Assembly (NCBI GenBank): GCA_026982335.1
Contig: JALSHH010000016.1
Span: 1-64,000, forward strand
Origin: Phycisphaerales bacterium
GTDB taxonomy: Bacteria > Planctomycetota > Phycisphaerae > Phycisphaerales > UBA1924
DNA length: 64,000 nucleotides
Reading direction: 5' to 3'
In this document: piece by piece, positions 1 to 9,466 of the stretch
Layout: every line of letters begins with the position of its first letter
How positions within the stretch are numbered: the stretch's first letter is position 1
Notes under the pieces: generated by a model
Told to the model about the DNA's origin: nothing
Seen by the model: the letters and a program-made list of their open reading frames with translations, nothing else
The model's database searches: none
Position numbers and translations under genes: made by a program

Positions 1-1520
1 CGCCCTACAACACAGGCAACGACTTCATCTACCCCGATGACTACTCGGAGAACCTCCAAACCTATCTGGACTACACCGGGCAGGTGGATGCTGAGGGAAG
101 AAAGTTCGGCACGAATACCGACGCCGACGGCCGCTTCCACTCCAAGTGGCTCAACATGATGCTTCCACGCCTTTATCTTGCACGCAATCTACTCCGCGAC
201 GATGGCCTTCTTTGGGTGTCAATCTCAGATGATGAGTTACACAATCTCCGCCATTCGCTTGACGAGATATTTGGCTCAGAGAACCTGATTGGGTGTGTCA
301 TTTGGAATTCAACGAAATCAGTGACAAACACCGCTTTAATCTCTGTATCGCACACATACAATTTGGTTTACGCAAGGTCCAAAGATTATTTTGTCGCCCA
401 TCGAAACCACTTCCGTTTGTCTGAAGATGGCGAAGGCTTCTCTAATCCTGACAATGACCCGCGCGGGCCTTGGAAGGCAGATCCATTCCAGGTGGGCGGG
501 GAACGGCCCAATCAACTGTATGAGATTACTAACCCGAAGACTGGGCAGGTATACAAGCCGAATCCAGGATGCAGCTGGAAGAATGATCACAAAAACTTTC
601 AGCGTCTACTTGCAGACAACCGGATCGTTTTTGGAGCAAGCGGAGAGGCCGGCCCCCAACGCAAGCGTTTCTTGAGCGAAGCGAAGGAACGGGGCAAAGT
701 CGCCAAGACACTATGGGACGATGTAGATACGACGACGAATGCTACGCGGATGCTTAAGCGTCTATTTGGCGAATCGGTATTTGACAATCCAAAGCCAGTT
801 GACCTTGTGCAGCGGTTTATGCAGCTAAGCACGCATGATCCGAAGGATGCTATCGTACTTGATTTCTTCGGCGGTTCCGGTACGACTGCCCAAGCTGTAC
901 TGGAACAGAACAAACTAGATGGAGGCGATCGAAAGTTCATACTGGTGCAACTACCTGAGCCCATCGATTCGAAAAGCACAGCGGGCAAGGCGGGCTTCAA
1001 CACAATCGCTGACATCTGCAAGGAGCGTGTTCGCCGTGTCATCAAGAAACTCAACGATGAGGAAAACGGTAAGATCGATCAGATCGGCGATTCGACCTCG
1101 CAGGATCGTGGTTTCCGTGTCTACAAGCTCGACAAATCCAACTTCAAGCCGTGGGAGGCGGACAAACCCGTTGACGACAAAACGCTCGTCGAAGAGATGG
1201 CGGCACACATCGAGCACATCCTTGATGGCCGCAGCGACGAGGACATCCTCTACGAGATTCTCCTCAAGAGCGGCTTCCCACTGACCACGCCCATCGAGAC
1301 GCTCACACTGGCAGACAAGAAAATCTACAGCATCGCCGAGGGAGCCCTGTTCATCTGCCTGGATCGTGAACTGACGCTCGAAGCAATCCGTGCGATGGCG
1401 AAGAAGAAGCCCGAACGCATCGTCTGCCTTGACGCGGGCTTTGCGGGCAACGACCAACTCAAAGCCAACGCCGTGCAGGAGTTCCGGAACAAGGGTGTCA
1501 CCTCCTTCCGGACCGTTTGA
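1..1520 (+). CDS. mod: Type III restriction-modification DNA methyltransferase (Mod), 5' end cut by window
   Basis: The reading frame is open from base 3, so the gene begins upstream of the window; the GTG at 84 in the ORF track is internal. About 505 residues are visible. The first residues read PPYNTGNDF, the catalytic DPPY motif IV of beta-class adenine-N6 methyltransferases, and the SAM-binding motif I (DFFGGSGTT) comes much later, near window residue 285; this order is characteristic of type III Mod subunits. The stretch between them should hold the target recognition domain and is markedly poorer in GC (about 40% at 301-420) than the rest. Mod methylates one strand of an asymmetric site and is needed for Res to recognise DNA. 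It is followed by a RhuM gene and res in the same direction. Perhaps 150-200 N-terminal residues are missing, judged from typical family length. Confidence 0.93.
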   Translation, partial: PYNTGNDFIYPDDYSENLQTYLDYTGQVDAEGRKFGTNTDADGRFHSKWLNMMLPRLYLARNLLRDDGLLWVSISDDELHNLRHSLDEIFGSENLIGCVIWNSTKSVTNTALISVSHTYNLVYARSKDYFVAHRNHFRLSEDGEGFSNPDNDPRGPWKADPFQVGGERPNQLYEITNPKTGQVYKPNPGCSWKNDHKNFQRLLADNRIVFGASGEAGPQRKRFLSEAKERGKVAKTLWDDVDTTTNATRMLKRLFGESVFDNPKPVDLVQRFMQLSTHDPKDAIVLDFFGGSGTTAQAVLEQNKLDGGDRKFILVQLPEPIDSKSTAGKAGFNTIADICKERVRRVIKKLNDEENGKIDQIGDSTSQDRGFRVYKLDKSNFKPWEADKPVDDKTLVEEMAAHIEHILDGRSDEDILYEILLKSGFPLTTPIETLTLADKKIYSIAEGALFICLDRELTLEAIRAMAKKKPERIVCLDAGFAGNDQLKANAVQEFRNKGVTSFRTV

Positions 1521-1531
1521 GGAGGCACCAG

Positions 1532-2572
1532 ATGGCGGACACAGACCAACCCTACGAGAGCGAACTGATCCTCTACCAGACCCCCGACGGTGCGGTGCGT
1601 GTGGAGGTTCTTTACGAGGGCGAGACCTTCTGGCTGAACCAGAAGCGGATGGCGGAGTTGTTCGGGGTGGAGCTGCCGACCATAAGCTACCATCTGAAAG
1701 AGATTTACGCCTCTAGGGAACTGACGCCGGAGGCAACTCTTCGAAAAATTCGAAGAGTTCAAACCGAGGGTAATCGGGAGGTTCGGCGGGAGATCGAGTT
1801 CTACAACCTCGACGCGATCATCTCGGTCGGCTACCGGGTGAACAGCGTGCAGGCGACGCAGTTCCGCATCTGGGCGACGCAGACGCTGCGGGAGTTCATC
1901 GTCAAGGGGTTCGTGCTCGACGACGAGCGGCTCAAGCTCAACAAGCGGTTCGGGCGGGACTACTTCGATGAACTGCTCGAACGCATCCGCGAGATTCGCG
2001 CCAGCGAGCGCCGGTTCTATCTGAAGATCACGGACATCTACGAGCAATGCAGCATCGACTATGACAAGCGTGCCGAGATCACCAAGACCTTCTTCAAGAC
2101 GGTGCAGAACAAACTGCACTGGGCGGTGACGGGCAAGACGGCGGCGGAGATTATCGCTGAGCGTGTCGATGCCACAAAGCCCTCGATGGGCTTGACGACA
2201 TGGAAGAACGCGCCACAAGGCAAGATTCTCAAGAGCGACATCGGGGTTGCAAAGAATTATCTGATCGAAGAGGAGGTCAAGGAACTCGAACGCATCGTGT
2301 CCATGTACCTCGACTACGCCGAGAATCAGGCGGCGCGGCAGATCCCGATGAAGATGGCCGACTGGGTTGAGCGGCTCGATGCGTTCTTGAAGTTTAATGA
2401 ATACGAAGTGTTGACGAACGCGGGGAAGGTTTCGGCTGAGGTGGCCAAGCAACTGGCAAAGGCACAGTTCGAGAAGTTCCGTGTGAAACAGGACCAGGAC
2501 TTCGAGAGCGACTTTGAGAAGGAAGTGAAGCGAATTGAATCAAAGAACAAACCGAAGCGAGGCAGAGAATGA
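1532..2572 (+). CDS. rhuM: RhuM-family protein (virulence-associated / KilA-N-like)
   Basis: 346 residues. The ORF track begins at a TTG at 1517 inside the mod stop; the ATG at 1532 is better because a GGAGG lies six bases upstream. The N-terminal half has a wing-helix-like region (FWLNQKRMAELFGV, then ISYHLKEIY) and the family hallmark VQTEGNREVRREIEFYNLD followed by VGYRVNS and RIWATQTLREF, which identifies RhuM. The C-terminal half is helical and charged. RhuM was named from a Salmonella pathogenicity island; its biochemical role is unresolved, and relatives are often found in restriction loci. Here it lies between mod and res, and its last bases overlap the res start (ATGA), so it is translationally coupled to the restriction subunit. 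A regulatory or accessory role in restriction is inference. Confidence 0.88.
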   Translation: MADTDQPYESELILYQTPDGAVRVEVLYEGETFWLNQKRMAELFGVELPTISYHLKEIYASRELTPEATLRKIRRVQTEGNREVRREIEFYNLDAIISVGYRVNSVQATQFRIWATQTLREFIVKGFVLDDERLKLNKRFGRDYFDELLERIREIRASERRFYLKITDIYEQCSIDYDKRAEITKTFFKTVQNKLHWAVTGKTAAEIIAERVDATKPSMGLTTWKNAPQGKILKSDIGVAKNYLIEEEVKELERIVSMYLDYAENQAARQIPMKMADWVERLDAFLKFNEYEVLTNAGKVSAEVAKQLAKAQFEKFRVKQDQDFESDFEKEVKRIESKNKPKRGRE

Positions 2573-5547
2573 AACTCCAGTTCGATCCCAACCAGCAGTT
2601 TCAACTCGATGCCATCTCAGCCGTCGTAGACCTCTTTGACGGCCAGCCAGTCGGCACGCCGGAGTACAGCGTCATCGACATGGGCAACTGGGGCGAGGTG
2701 TTCGGCGGCAAGGAACACACAGAGCTTGGCTCCGGAAACCGTCTACTGCTGGCCGATGACAAGTTGCTCACCAATACACGCAAGGTACAGGAAAGAGAGG
2801 ACATCGAGATTGATGATCCAGACGCACCGCTGGAGGCGTGGGAACTCTTCGATGCCCCGGCGGATGTCACTCGCAACTGTCCACATTTCTCTGTAGAGAT
2901 GGAGACGGGCACGGGCAAGACCTATGTCTATCTCCGGACGATCTTTGAGCTCTCGCAGCGGTACGGATTCCAGAAGTTCATCATCGTTGTGCCGAGCGTG
3001 GCGATTCGTGAGGGTGTGCTTAAGAACATCGAGATCACGGCCGAGCACTTTCGTGCTCTTTACAACAACCATCCCTTCGAGCACTTCGTCTACGATGCCA
3101 AGAAGGTCAGCCGTTTGCGCCAGTTCGCCACCAGTAATACGCTCCAGATTCTGGTGATGAACATTGACGCCTTCCGCAAGAACTTCACCGGGACCGACGA
3201 AGAGCGCAAGAGCAATGTGATCTACAAGGAGAGCGACAAGCTCTCGGGTCGCCAGCCTATCGAGTTCGTCCAGGCGGCACGCCCGATCGTCATCATCGAC
3301 GAGCCGCAAAGCGTAGATTCGACGGACAAAGCGCAGGAGGCAATCAAGGCATTGAACCCGCTCTGCACACTGCGGTATTCAGCGACGCACCGCAATCCAT
3401 ACAACTTGGTGTACCGCCTCGATCCCGTTCGTGCGTTCGAACTGAATCTCGTGAAGCAGATTATCGTTGCTACTGCCGCAGCCGACGGTGCTGCGAACGG
3501 TGCCTTCGTGCGCGTGGAGAAGATCGACTACAAGAAGGGCATCAAAGCGAAACTGCGATTCCTTGTTCAAGGCGCAGACGGACCCAAGGAAGCAAGCCGA
3601 ACCCTCAAACAGGGTGCGGACCTCTTCGCACTTTCAGGTGAGCGGGCAGAATACCAACATGGATACGAAGTCGCTGAGATCAACGCTGAGCCCGGCAGCG
3701 AGTTTGTCCGGTTCGCTAACGGCCGCACACTTCGGCTCGGTGAAGAGATCGGTGGGCTGCGAGATGATGTGTGGCGGGCTCAGATCAAGCACACGATCAA
3801 ACGGCATCTGGAGAAGGAGCTTCTGGTCAAGGGACGCGGGATCAAAGTACTGAGCCTGTTCTTCATCGACCGCGTGGCCAACTACCGCGACTACGATGGC
3901 GATGGCAAACCAGTCGCCGGGAAGTTTGCCGAGGCGTTTGAGGAGGAACTGGCAGTCCTGGCGAAAGAGGAACGATTCGCGGAGATCGAGTGGCTCAAGG
4001 AGCCTGTTGAATCCCTGCACAACGGCTATTTCTCGCAGGATAAAAAGGGTGTGCTCAAGGACACCCGAGGCAACAGCCAGGCGGATGACGACACCTATTC
4101 GCTCATCATGAAGGAGAAAGAGCGACTGCTCTCAATTGACGAACCGCTGCGATTTATCTTTAGCCATTCAGCCCTTCGAGAGGGATGGGATAATCCCAAT
4201 GTCTTCCAGATCTGCACGCTCAACGAGACGCGTAGCCCGGTCAAGAAGCGACAGGAGATCGGGCGAGGACTGCGTCTGCCCGTCGATCAAACCGGCAACC
4301 GTGTCTTCGACGAGTCAGTGAACAAGCTCTATGTGATGGCCAACGAGTCCTACGAAGATTTCGCGCGGGCGCTCCAGACAGAGTACGAGGATGAGTGTGG
4401 CGTTACCTTTGGAAAAGTTCCACTTACTGCGATCGCCAAACTTTCCAGAATCGTCGAGGATGTGCCGGAGCCGATAGGACGCGATGCTGCCAAGGAGATC
4501 AAGGGCGTTCTTGTCGAGCAAGGAATGCTCGATGACGAGGGGCGACTCCAGCCAGCATTCGATCCGAAGGCTGATGGATTCAAGATCGAGTTGCCACAGG
4601 GTTATCGTTCCCTGACCTCAGCGGTCGTTGATCTCCTCGCCAGCTACCAGATTGAGCGACATATCCGGCGAGAGCGTGACGACGGCCCCAACAAGCTGAA
4701 GAAAGAAGTCGTGCTCAGTCCCGAGTTCAAAGCCTTGTGGGACCAGATCAAGACAAAGACGACCTACCGGGTCGAGTTCGAGACCGATACGCTGGTCGAG
4801 AAGGCGGTGAGTGCCATAAAGCGGATGGAACGCATCGAGAAGCCGAAGATTTCGATAACAACCGGGGGCATGAAAGTTAAACGCGGCGGAATCGAGACCA
4901 CCGCTGTTGGTGCAGCGGTCGAAGATGTCAGCATATCACGCCACGCGGTTCCAGATGTACTCGCATATCTCCAGAACGAAACCGAGCTTACGCGATCTAC
5001 TCTCGTCCGAATCCTCCGTGAATCAGGGCGTTTGGATGAGTTCTTCAACCATCCTCAGCGGTTCATGGATGCCGTCGCTGGTATTCTGAAGTACGAGCTG
5101 CATCGGCTACTCGTTGACGGGGTGAAGTATGACCGCATCGAGGGTACGGGTTCAGATGCTGAATGGGAAATGCTGCTCTTTAAGAACGAGGATCTGATCA
5201 ACTATCTGACGGCGATCCAAGTCAATAAGTCAGTGTATGAGTATGTCGTGTATGACTCGGAAGTAGAACGCGAATTTGCGAAACGCCTCGACGAGCGTGA
5301 AGACATTCAGCTCTTTGTCAAGTTGCCAAATTGGTTCAGAGTGGAGACGCCGGTCGGCGAGTACAACCCAGACTGGGCCATCATCAAACATGATGGCCAG
5401 GCGATCTATCTCGTTCGTGAGACGAAGAGCACACACAAGTTCCTCAAATTACGGACAACTGAGGCTGACAAGGTCCGATGCGGGATAAAGCACTTCGAGT
5501 CACTCGGAGTGGACTTCAAGGTGGCCGTGACGGCAGACGAGGTGTGA
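2569..5547 (+). CDS. res: Type III restriction endonuclease subunit (Res), helicase-nuclease
   Basis: 992 residues, full length for the family. The start overlaps the RhuM stop as ATGA. Domains in order: an N-terminal region; an SF2 ATPase core with Walker A ETGTGKTYVY near residue 113, motif II IIDEPQS near 243, and motifs V/VI in FSHSALREGWDNPN and KRQEIGRGLRLPVD near 535-575; a long linker; and a C-terminal PD-ExK nuclease where NPDWAII is followed by YLVRETKS near 945-960. Together with Mod it would translocate or slide on DNA and cut away from unmodified sites. All catalytic motifs appear intact, so nothing suggests decay. The gene is GC-rich compared with the two genes immediately downstream. 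Confidence 0.96.
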   Translation: MKLQFDPNQQFQLDAISAVVDLFDGQPVGTPEYSVIDMGNWGEVFGGKEHTELGSGNRLLLADDKLLTNTRKVQEREDIEIDDPDAPLEAWELFDAPADVTRNCPHFSVEMETGTGKTYVYLRTIFELSQRYGFQKFIIVVPSVAIREGVLKNIEITAEHFRALYNNHPFEHFVYDAKKVSRLRQFATSNTLQILVMNIDAFRKNFTGTDEERKSNVIYKESDKLSGRQPIEFVQAARPIVIIDEPQSVDSTDKAQEAIKALNPLCTLRYSATHRNPYNLVYRLDPVRAFELNLVKQIIVATAAADGAANGAFVRVEKIDYKKGIKAKLRFLVQGADGPKEASRTLKQGADLFALSGERAEYQHGYEVAEINAEPGSEFVRFANGRTLRLGEEIGGLRDDVWRAQIKHTIKRHLEKELLVKGRGIKVLSLFFIDRVANYRDYDGDGKPVAGKFAEAFEEELAVLAKEERFAEIEWLKEPVESLHNGYFSQDKKGVLKDTRGNSQADDDTYSLIMKEKERLLSIDEPLRFIFSHSALREGWDNPNVFQICTLNETRSPVKKRQEIGRGLRLPVDQTGNRVFDESVNKLYVMANESYEDFARALQTEYEDECGVTFGKVPLTAIAKLSRIVEDVPEPIGRDAAKEIKGVLVEQGMLDDEGRLQPAFDPKADGFKIELPQGYRSLTSAVVDLLASYQIERHIRRERDDGPNKLKKEVVLSPEFKALWDQIKTKTTYRVEFETDTLVEKAVSAIKRMERIEKPKISITTGGMKVKRGGIETTAVGAAVEDVSISRHAVPDVLAYLQNETELTRSTLVRILRESGRLDEFFNHPQRFMDAVAGILKYELHRLLVDGVKYDRIEGTGSDAEWEMLLFKNEDLINYLTAIQVNKSVYEYVVYDSEVEREFAKRLDEREDIQLFVKLPNWFRVETPVGEYNPDWAIIKHDGQAIYLVRETKSTHKFLKLRTTEADKVRCGIKHFESLGVDFKVAVTADEV

Positions 5548-5585
5548 ATGGGAGTATGCTCACCAAAGTTTGAGGGGGGCACTCC

Positions 5586-6788
5586 ATGATATGGCACTTC
5601 CAATTTGCTCATCGACTGAGTCGTATGTGGGCCCGCGTTCGAAGTAGGACAAGCAGGATCATTCATTGGGGTCTGCGGCAAGCACGGAATGTTCATAGTC
5701 ACAGAGATGTGATTACCATTATCGCAAGGTATCGTCTGCTGAGATGGATGGACCGGCCCCTTGCTCGAATCCTGCATGTTGAACCTCGGATGCTTACATC
5801 ACGGGTATCCGTGAAACGCGTGCCATTCGAAGGCCGCCCGTCAGAACGAATCAGAATGTGGCTTTGGGGGCGGAACTCTGTGCGATCAGGTATATGGTTC
5901 GCCCTCCTACTGGGCATTGGCCTCAACCTCCTTGCACTTGTTATCGCATGCATTATTAAAGTCCCAATGCTGGGACTTCAAGGGGACATCGATGGCATCC
6001 CAATGATGCTTGTTGCTACTGCAGGTTTTAGCGGAGCACTCTTCGGGTTCCTTCAGGCCGTTGCAATATTCGCAGTACAACTTCGTTCGCAGCAAGATAC
6101 ATCTATGCTGCCTTTGACACCATTGATCGCACGCCGGTATTTCACATTTCTGATCCTCGGCGGTGTAGCCGGCGTAACCATTGCCAATCTGATTGGGTCG
6201 TTTGCCGCCCCGATCCTGCCTGTAGGGCGGAACGCCCTTGCAGTTCTGACATGGATTAACCTCTTGGCTGTACCAGTTGCAACACTTTTCGCATTCTGGT
6301 ATCTGGCTACAATTGTATCAGAAGCCGGAGAAGCTGATATGGACATCGCACTCCCAGTCCTTCGTGCAACGATGCGGGCGCAAGCAGTTGCGGACGCGAG
6401 AGTGGTTGCATTGCTTAATGAATACGGCAATGCCCTTGAATCAACCGGTATCAAATACAACCCGTTTGCTGGATCGCGCCAATGGAGCCAGAACAATTCG
6501 ATCAGACGCATCATGTTTACCAAATCGGGTGTCATCCGTGATCTGGATTGCAAGAGACTACAACGGGTTGGAAAATTGCTAGAACAGCTCCATCCACGGC
6601 CAGAGCTCTCCATCACAGTCGCGTTTGACCAACCACTGACAACTGAAAGCGCATTGATCCTTACATGGGATGTTGGTTACAATCCAGATACCCCAAGTGA
6701 AGCACCAGCAATCAGTGATGAGTTCACCAAGAAGCTTGGATCGGCACTGAATCAGTCAATTATCGTGAATAAAGGAGTCACCGAATGA
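5586..6788 (+). CDS. Four-helix membrane protein of unknown function, first gene of a coupled pair
   Basis: 400 residues. The ATG has a GAGGGGGG ribosome-binding site six bases upstream. About 95 basic N-terminal residues rich in Arg and His precede two close membrane segments (about 100-123 and 139-163), two more (about 187-212 and 220-243), and a cytosolic C-terminal tail of about 155 residues. The helix layout and the QLRSQQDTSMLPLTPLIARRY stretch after the second helix recall DUF2254-type membrane proteins, but the resemblance is weak and I do not claim membership. It starts 38 bases after res and its stop overlaps the next start (ATGA), so it is probably transcribed with the restriction operon and coupled to the 730-aa gene. 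A membrane sensor or effector of a defence module is inference only. Confidence 0.82.
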   Translation: MIWHFQFAHRLSRMWARVRSRTSRIIHWGLRQARNVHSHRDVITIIARYRLLRWMDRPLARILHVEPRMLTSRVSVKRVPFEGRPSERIRMWLWGRNSVRSGIWFALLLGIGLNLLALVIACIIKVPMLGLQGDIDGIPMMLVATAGFSGALFGFLQAVAIFAVQLRSQQDTSMLPLTPLIARRYFTFLILGGVAGVTIANLIGSFAAPILPVGRNALAVLTWINLLAVPVATLFAFWYLATIVSEAGEADMDIALPVLRATMRAQAVADARVVALLNEYGNALESTGIKYNPFAGSRQWSQNNSIRRIMFTKSGVIRDLDCKRLQRVGKLLEQLHPRPELSITVAFDQPLTTESALILTWDVGYNPDTPSEAPAISDEFTKKLGSALNQSIIVNKGVTE

Positions 6789-8977
6789 TTGCGAAAGATG
6801 TTCGGCAATTCCTGAAGAGATTTGAGACGACTCTCAAGGTGCTTGCTCGCGAAGGTCGGTATGTTGAACTGGATGCTCGATTCGATGACTACCAGAAGCT
6901 ATTGAACGCCTGGCTCGATGTTGCGCCGCCCGGGGTGTCACCGTCAGAGAGAATTCGTCTATTCTCGATTATTGACACATTTGGTGGTCCGCTCGAGATT
7001 GACGCACGCGATATTGCAGCAGCGGCGGCTTTATCTGGAGATAGCAGCACCGTCGTCACCTTAGCCGAGCAACTCCTTCATTCCGCATTTGCGTGCTTCC
7101 ATAAGCAACAACCACGCCTCATGGAAGAGTTTCTCAAACCCCTTGTTTTTCTGTACTACAGGTGTATACAAAATAAGCCTCTCGCCGAAGCACTTGGAGA
7201 TCGTCTCGACTCTGGACTTCACTCACTGTTGTCGGCAATACGATCACGATTACCAGATATGGACAACGATATCGGTGAAACAGATGAATCAGATATTGCA
7301 ACTCTTGATGTAGTACTTCGCTTCGCATTGTCGCTCCTCCATGCCGCGATCCGATACGAACAGATACAGCACGCCTCATACTTCATTGAGAGGATCTTCG
7401 AGCATCGGAAGTACAAGCAAAGACACCACGACCAAGTTGATGCAGTGAAAATATCGAGGAGCATTGAATCATTGTTTGACTATATTGCTGTCGTACTTGT
7501 GGGTTGGTCGCTTCACATTCTGCAAAGCAACGCCTGCAAGGATGCGAACGCAGCGGACACTGTATTCCGAACAGCAATTAGTCAACTGCCATCTATTCCT
7601 GTTCTAGTTGCCGAATGGGAATTACTCAGAGCTGGAGATTATCTAGAACCTGCTATTGATGCTCGACTAGGCATCGACCGCTGGGATATCCGTGATTGGA
7701 ATCGTGAGTTTCGTGCGGGTGTATGCGAAACGCGAATGGGAGGTACGAACTGGGTGCGACTTGGCTTGAATGCCGCGTTGCTTTGCTCTACAAAGCAATT
7801 CTGGGGTGATCAATCAAAGGTATTTGCAGAGCCACCGAAGCGATTCGTGTGGAACGCTTCTCAAGAGAGAGAAGCTCTTGAGAAGCTTGCTGCCGATGAA
7901 AGACTAGCAATCCCAGAAGATAAGCGAGAAGGTCGCGTTAATGCAGCGATGAGCATCATCGAGAGCCGTGCCAGGGGAGCAGACGCAAAGTACCTGCGCT
8001 ATGTGCTTGAACATTCGTTGTCCGATACACGGATAACCAAGCTCCGAGACGAGGCATGCAAGGCATATCAAGAGAACCTCTCATGGCAAAACGCCTTTCG
8101 TGAATGTGGCTTGAGCGAAGACATGCCGAAGTTCAGTCCGCTTCGTACAAGGTGGGGTATCTGGGTGCCTAGAGAGTACCTACTCGATGACAACAATTGG
8201 GCTTCCGGATTCGGGGAACAACTAGGTAAAGAGACAGCAGTCCGAGAGGCGATGGCGATCATCCATCTGATTGAGACAAATGCACCGCGTGGTCCAGAGC
8301 TTGACGCATTGGCTCGGTTGCCCGAGGTCGTGCGGTCTGCTCGAAGGCAGTTGTCGAACGATGGTTTTAATCCCAATGTGCTCATACTGCCTCGAGAAGA
8401 TCGATTTGCAGGAGCGTTGTATGGCAAACCACTCTGGCAAGTAGAGGGGCGTGGCGAGTTTGGAGAAGCAAGCATCGGCGTGTGGGAGCAGATGCATGTA
8501 CTACAGTTCCCATATTCAAACCCAGAGGCAATTCTCTTGATCGACACGCGCCGTACCCTTGCAAAATCCGAGATCAACAAGGATCGCGATGCAGTAAATG
8601 TGTGGGTCGACGAGAATCCGGTCAATCAAGAAATTGCAGAGAAAATAGCGAACGCAGCCAAGGCACTTGAAACGGAGGATGTCCCATTACCAGAGTCAAG
8701 CTCAATCCAAGTGCTTGCCCGGATGGAGACCTTGCCCAGCCTGGCACTCTCCGAGACGCAAGCAGTGATCGCCATCGATATCCGGAACAGTGACGGCGGC
8801 TATGCACTTCCTTCCGAATCCGATCTGTATCACCGTCCGTCATGTCCCGACATCGAGTTTGAAGATGTGGAGTACCTCCTACACTTGCCTCGAGACAGCA
8901 AACGCAACCCGTGTCCAAAATGCAAGCCCCAGCAATGGAATGTGGAAGCTCGTCGTGGGAAAGTAGATGGTGAATAG
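6785..8977 (+). CDS. Large soluble protein of unknown function with C-terminal Cys/His cluster
   Basis: 730 residues, starting at an ATG that overlaps the stop of the membrane-protein gene. I do not recognise the body of the protein. The first 450 residues are predicted mostly helical and carry no nucleotide-binding or nuclease signature that I can see. The last 50 residues hold a small metal-binding-like cluster (YHRPSCP, then NPCPKCKPQQW), resembling the short Ada-like or zinc-ribbon tails found at the ends of some DNA-repair and mobile-element proteins. A hand count at 7381-7440 gives about 47% GC against about 65% in a res stretch, which suggests the pair was acquired separately from the restriction genes. 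Nothing else is co-directional downstream until the remnant at 9467, so the operon probably ends here. Confidence 0.82.
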   Translation: MIAKDVRQFLKRFETTLKVLAREGRYVELDARFDDYQKLLNAWLDVAPPGVSPSERIRLFSIIDTFGGPLEIDARDIAAAAALSGDSSTVVTLAEQLLHSAFACFHKQQPRLMEEFLKPLVFLYYRCIQNKPLAEALGDRLDSGLHSLLSAIRSRLPDMDNDIGETDESDIATLDVVLRFALSLLHAAIRYEQIQHASYFIERIFEHRKYKQRHHDQVDAVKISRSIESLFDYIAVVLVGWSLHILQSNACKDANAADTVFRTAISQLPSIPVLVAEWELLRAGDYLEPAIDARLGIDRWDIRDWNREFRAGVCETRMGGTNWVRLGLNAALLCSTKQFWGDQSKVFAEPPKRFVWNASQEREALEKLAADERLAIPEDKREGRVNAAMSIIESRARGADAKYLRYVLEHSLSDTRITKLRDEACKAYQENLSWQNAFRECGLSEDMPKFSPLRTRWGIWVPREYLLDDNNWASGFGEQLGKETAVREAMAIIHLIETNAPRGPELDALARLPEVVRSARRQLSNDGFNPNVLILPREDRFAGALYGKPLWQVEGRGEFGEASIGVWEQMHVLQFPYSNPEAILLIDTRRTLAKSEINKDRDAVNVWVDENPVNQEIAEKIANAAKALETEDVPLPESSSIQVLARMETLPSLALSETQAVIAIDIRNSDGGYALPSESDLYHRPSCPDIEFEDVEYLLHLPRDSKRNPCPKCKPQQWNVEARRGKVDGE

Positions 8978-9466
8978 GGATCTGGTATTGCTTGGGGCCA
9001 TGGCGCTGACCGAGCATTGGCATCAGCACCCCTAGAAAATGGTAAGTGGGCATCCAAATCTGGCCACCAATGGGAGTCTTGTGCTCTTATGGTCCTCACT
9101 CAGACTGGATCGAATATCCCATGAAGGCTGTTGGTTCACAGCCTGAGCACTTCCTCTCGACCCGTTCACCAGCACCCGAGTTCGGAATGTCTTCACTTCG
9201 GGGAGCTTCAAACGCCATCGCAAACTGCGGTGGCGTTTTTGTTTACAACCAGTACTCCATGGGCTCGGGGACAGAGTTCGCCGTAACTCCACGCACCAGC
9301 GAGGCTTCCGGCGATTGGCCATATCCGCGGCGCTCTCAGTCTGGATTCGCCTGCATCGGGCATCGAACCGAACCACGGGCCGTTTGGCCGTGATCCCGGC
9401 CCGAACTCTCAGCGTCTCTGGTTCACACCCATCGCCGGGTAAACGCGGGGTGTCGTTCGCACCCCG
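8978..9466. other. 489-base intergenic stretch within the island
   Basis: No convincing gene. The ORFs at 9046 (+), 9032 (-) and 8830 (-) lack family motifs and plausible ribosome-binding sites. The stretch contains a strong terminator-like hairpin at 9211-9244 and a small GC hairpin (CGGGGTG/CACCCCG) at 9446-9466 just before the next ORF. I looked for a tRNA 3' end that could serve as an attachment site and found none. Confidence 0.55.
9211..9244 (+). terminator. Rho-independent terminator
   Basis: A nine-base-pair stem (CGCCATCGC with GCGGTGGCG, one T-G pair) closes a five-base loop and is followed by TTTTTGTTT; the AA before the stem can also pair with the first Ts. It would end the transcript of the restriction island about 230 bases after the 730-aa gene. 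Confidence 0.75.

Noticed and set aside
8978-9466. tRNA or attachment site at the island border
   Set aside because: No cloverleaf or T-arm sequence could be built; only a terminator hairpin and a small GC hairpin are present.
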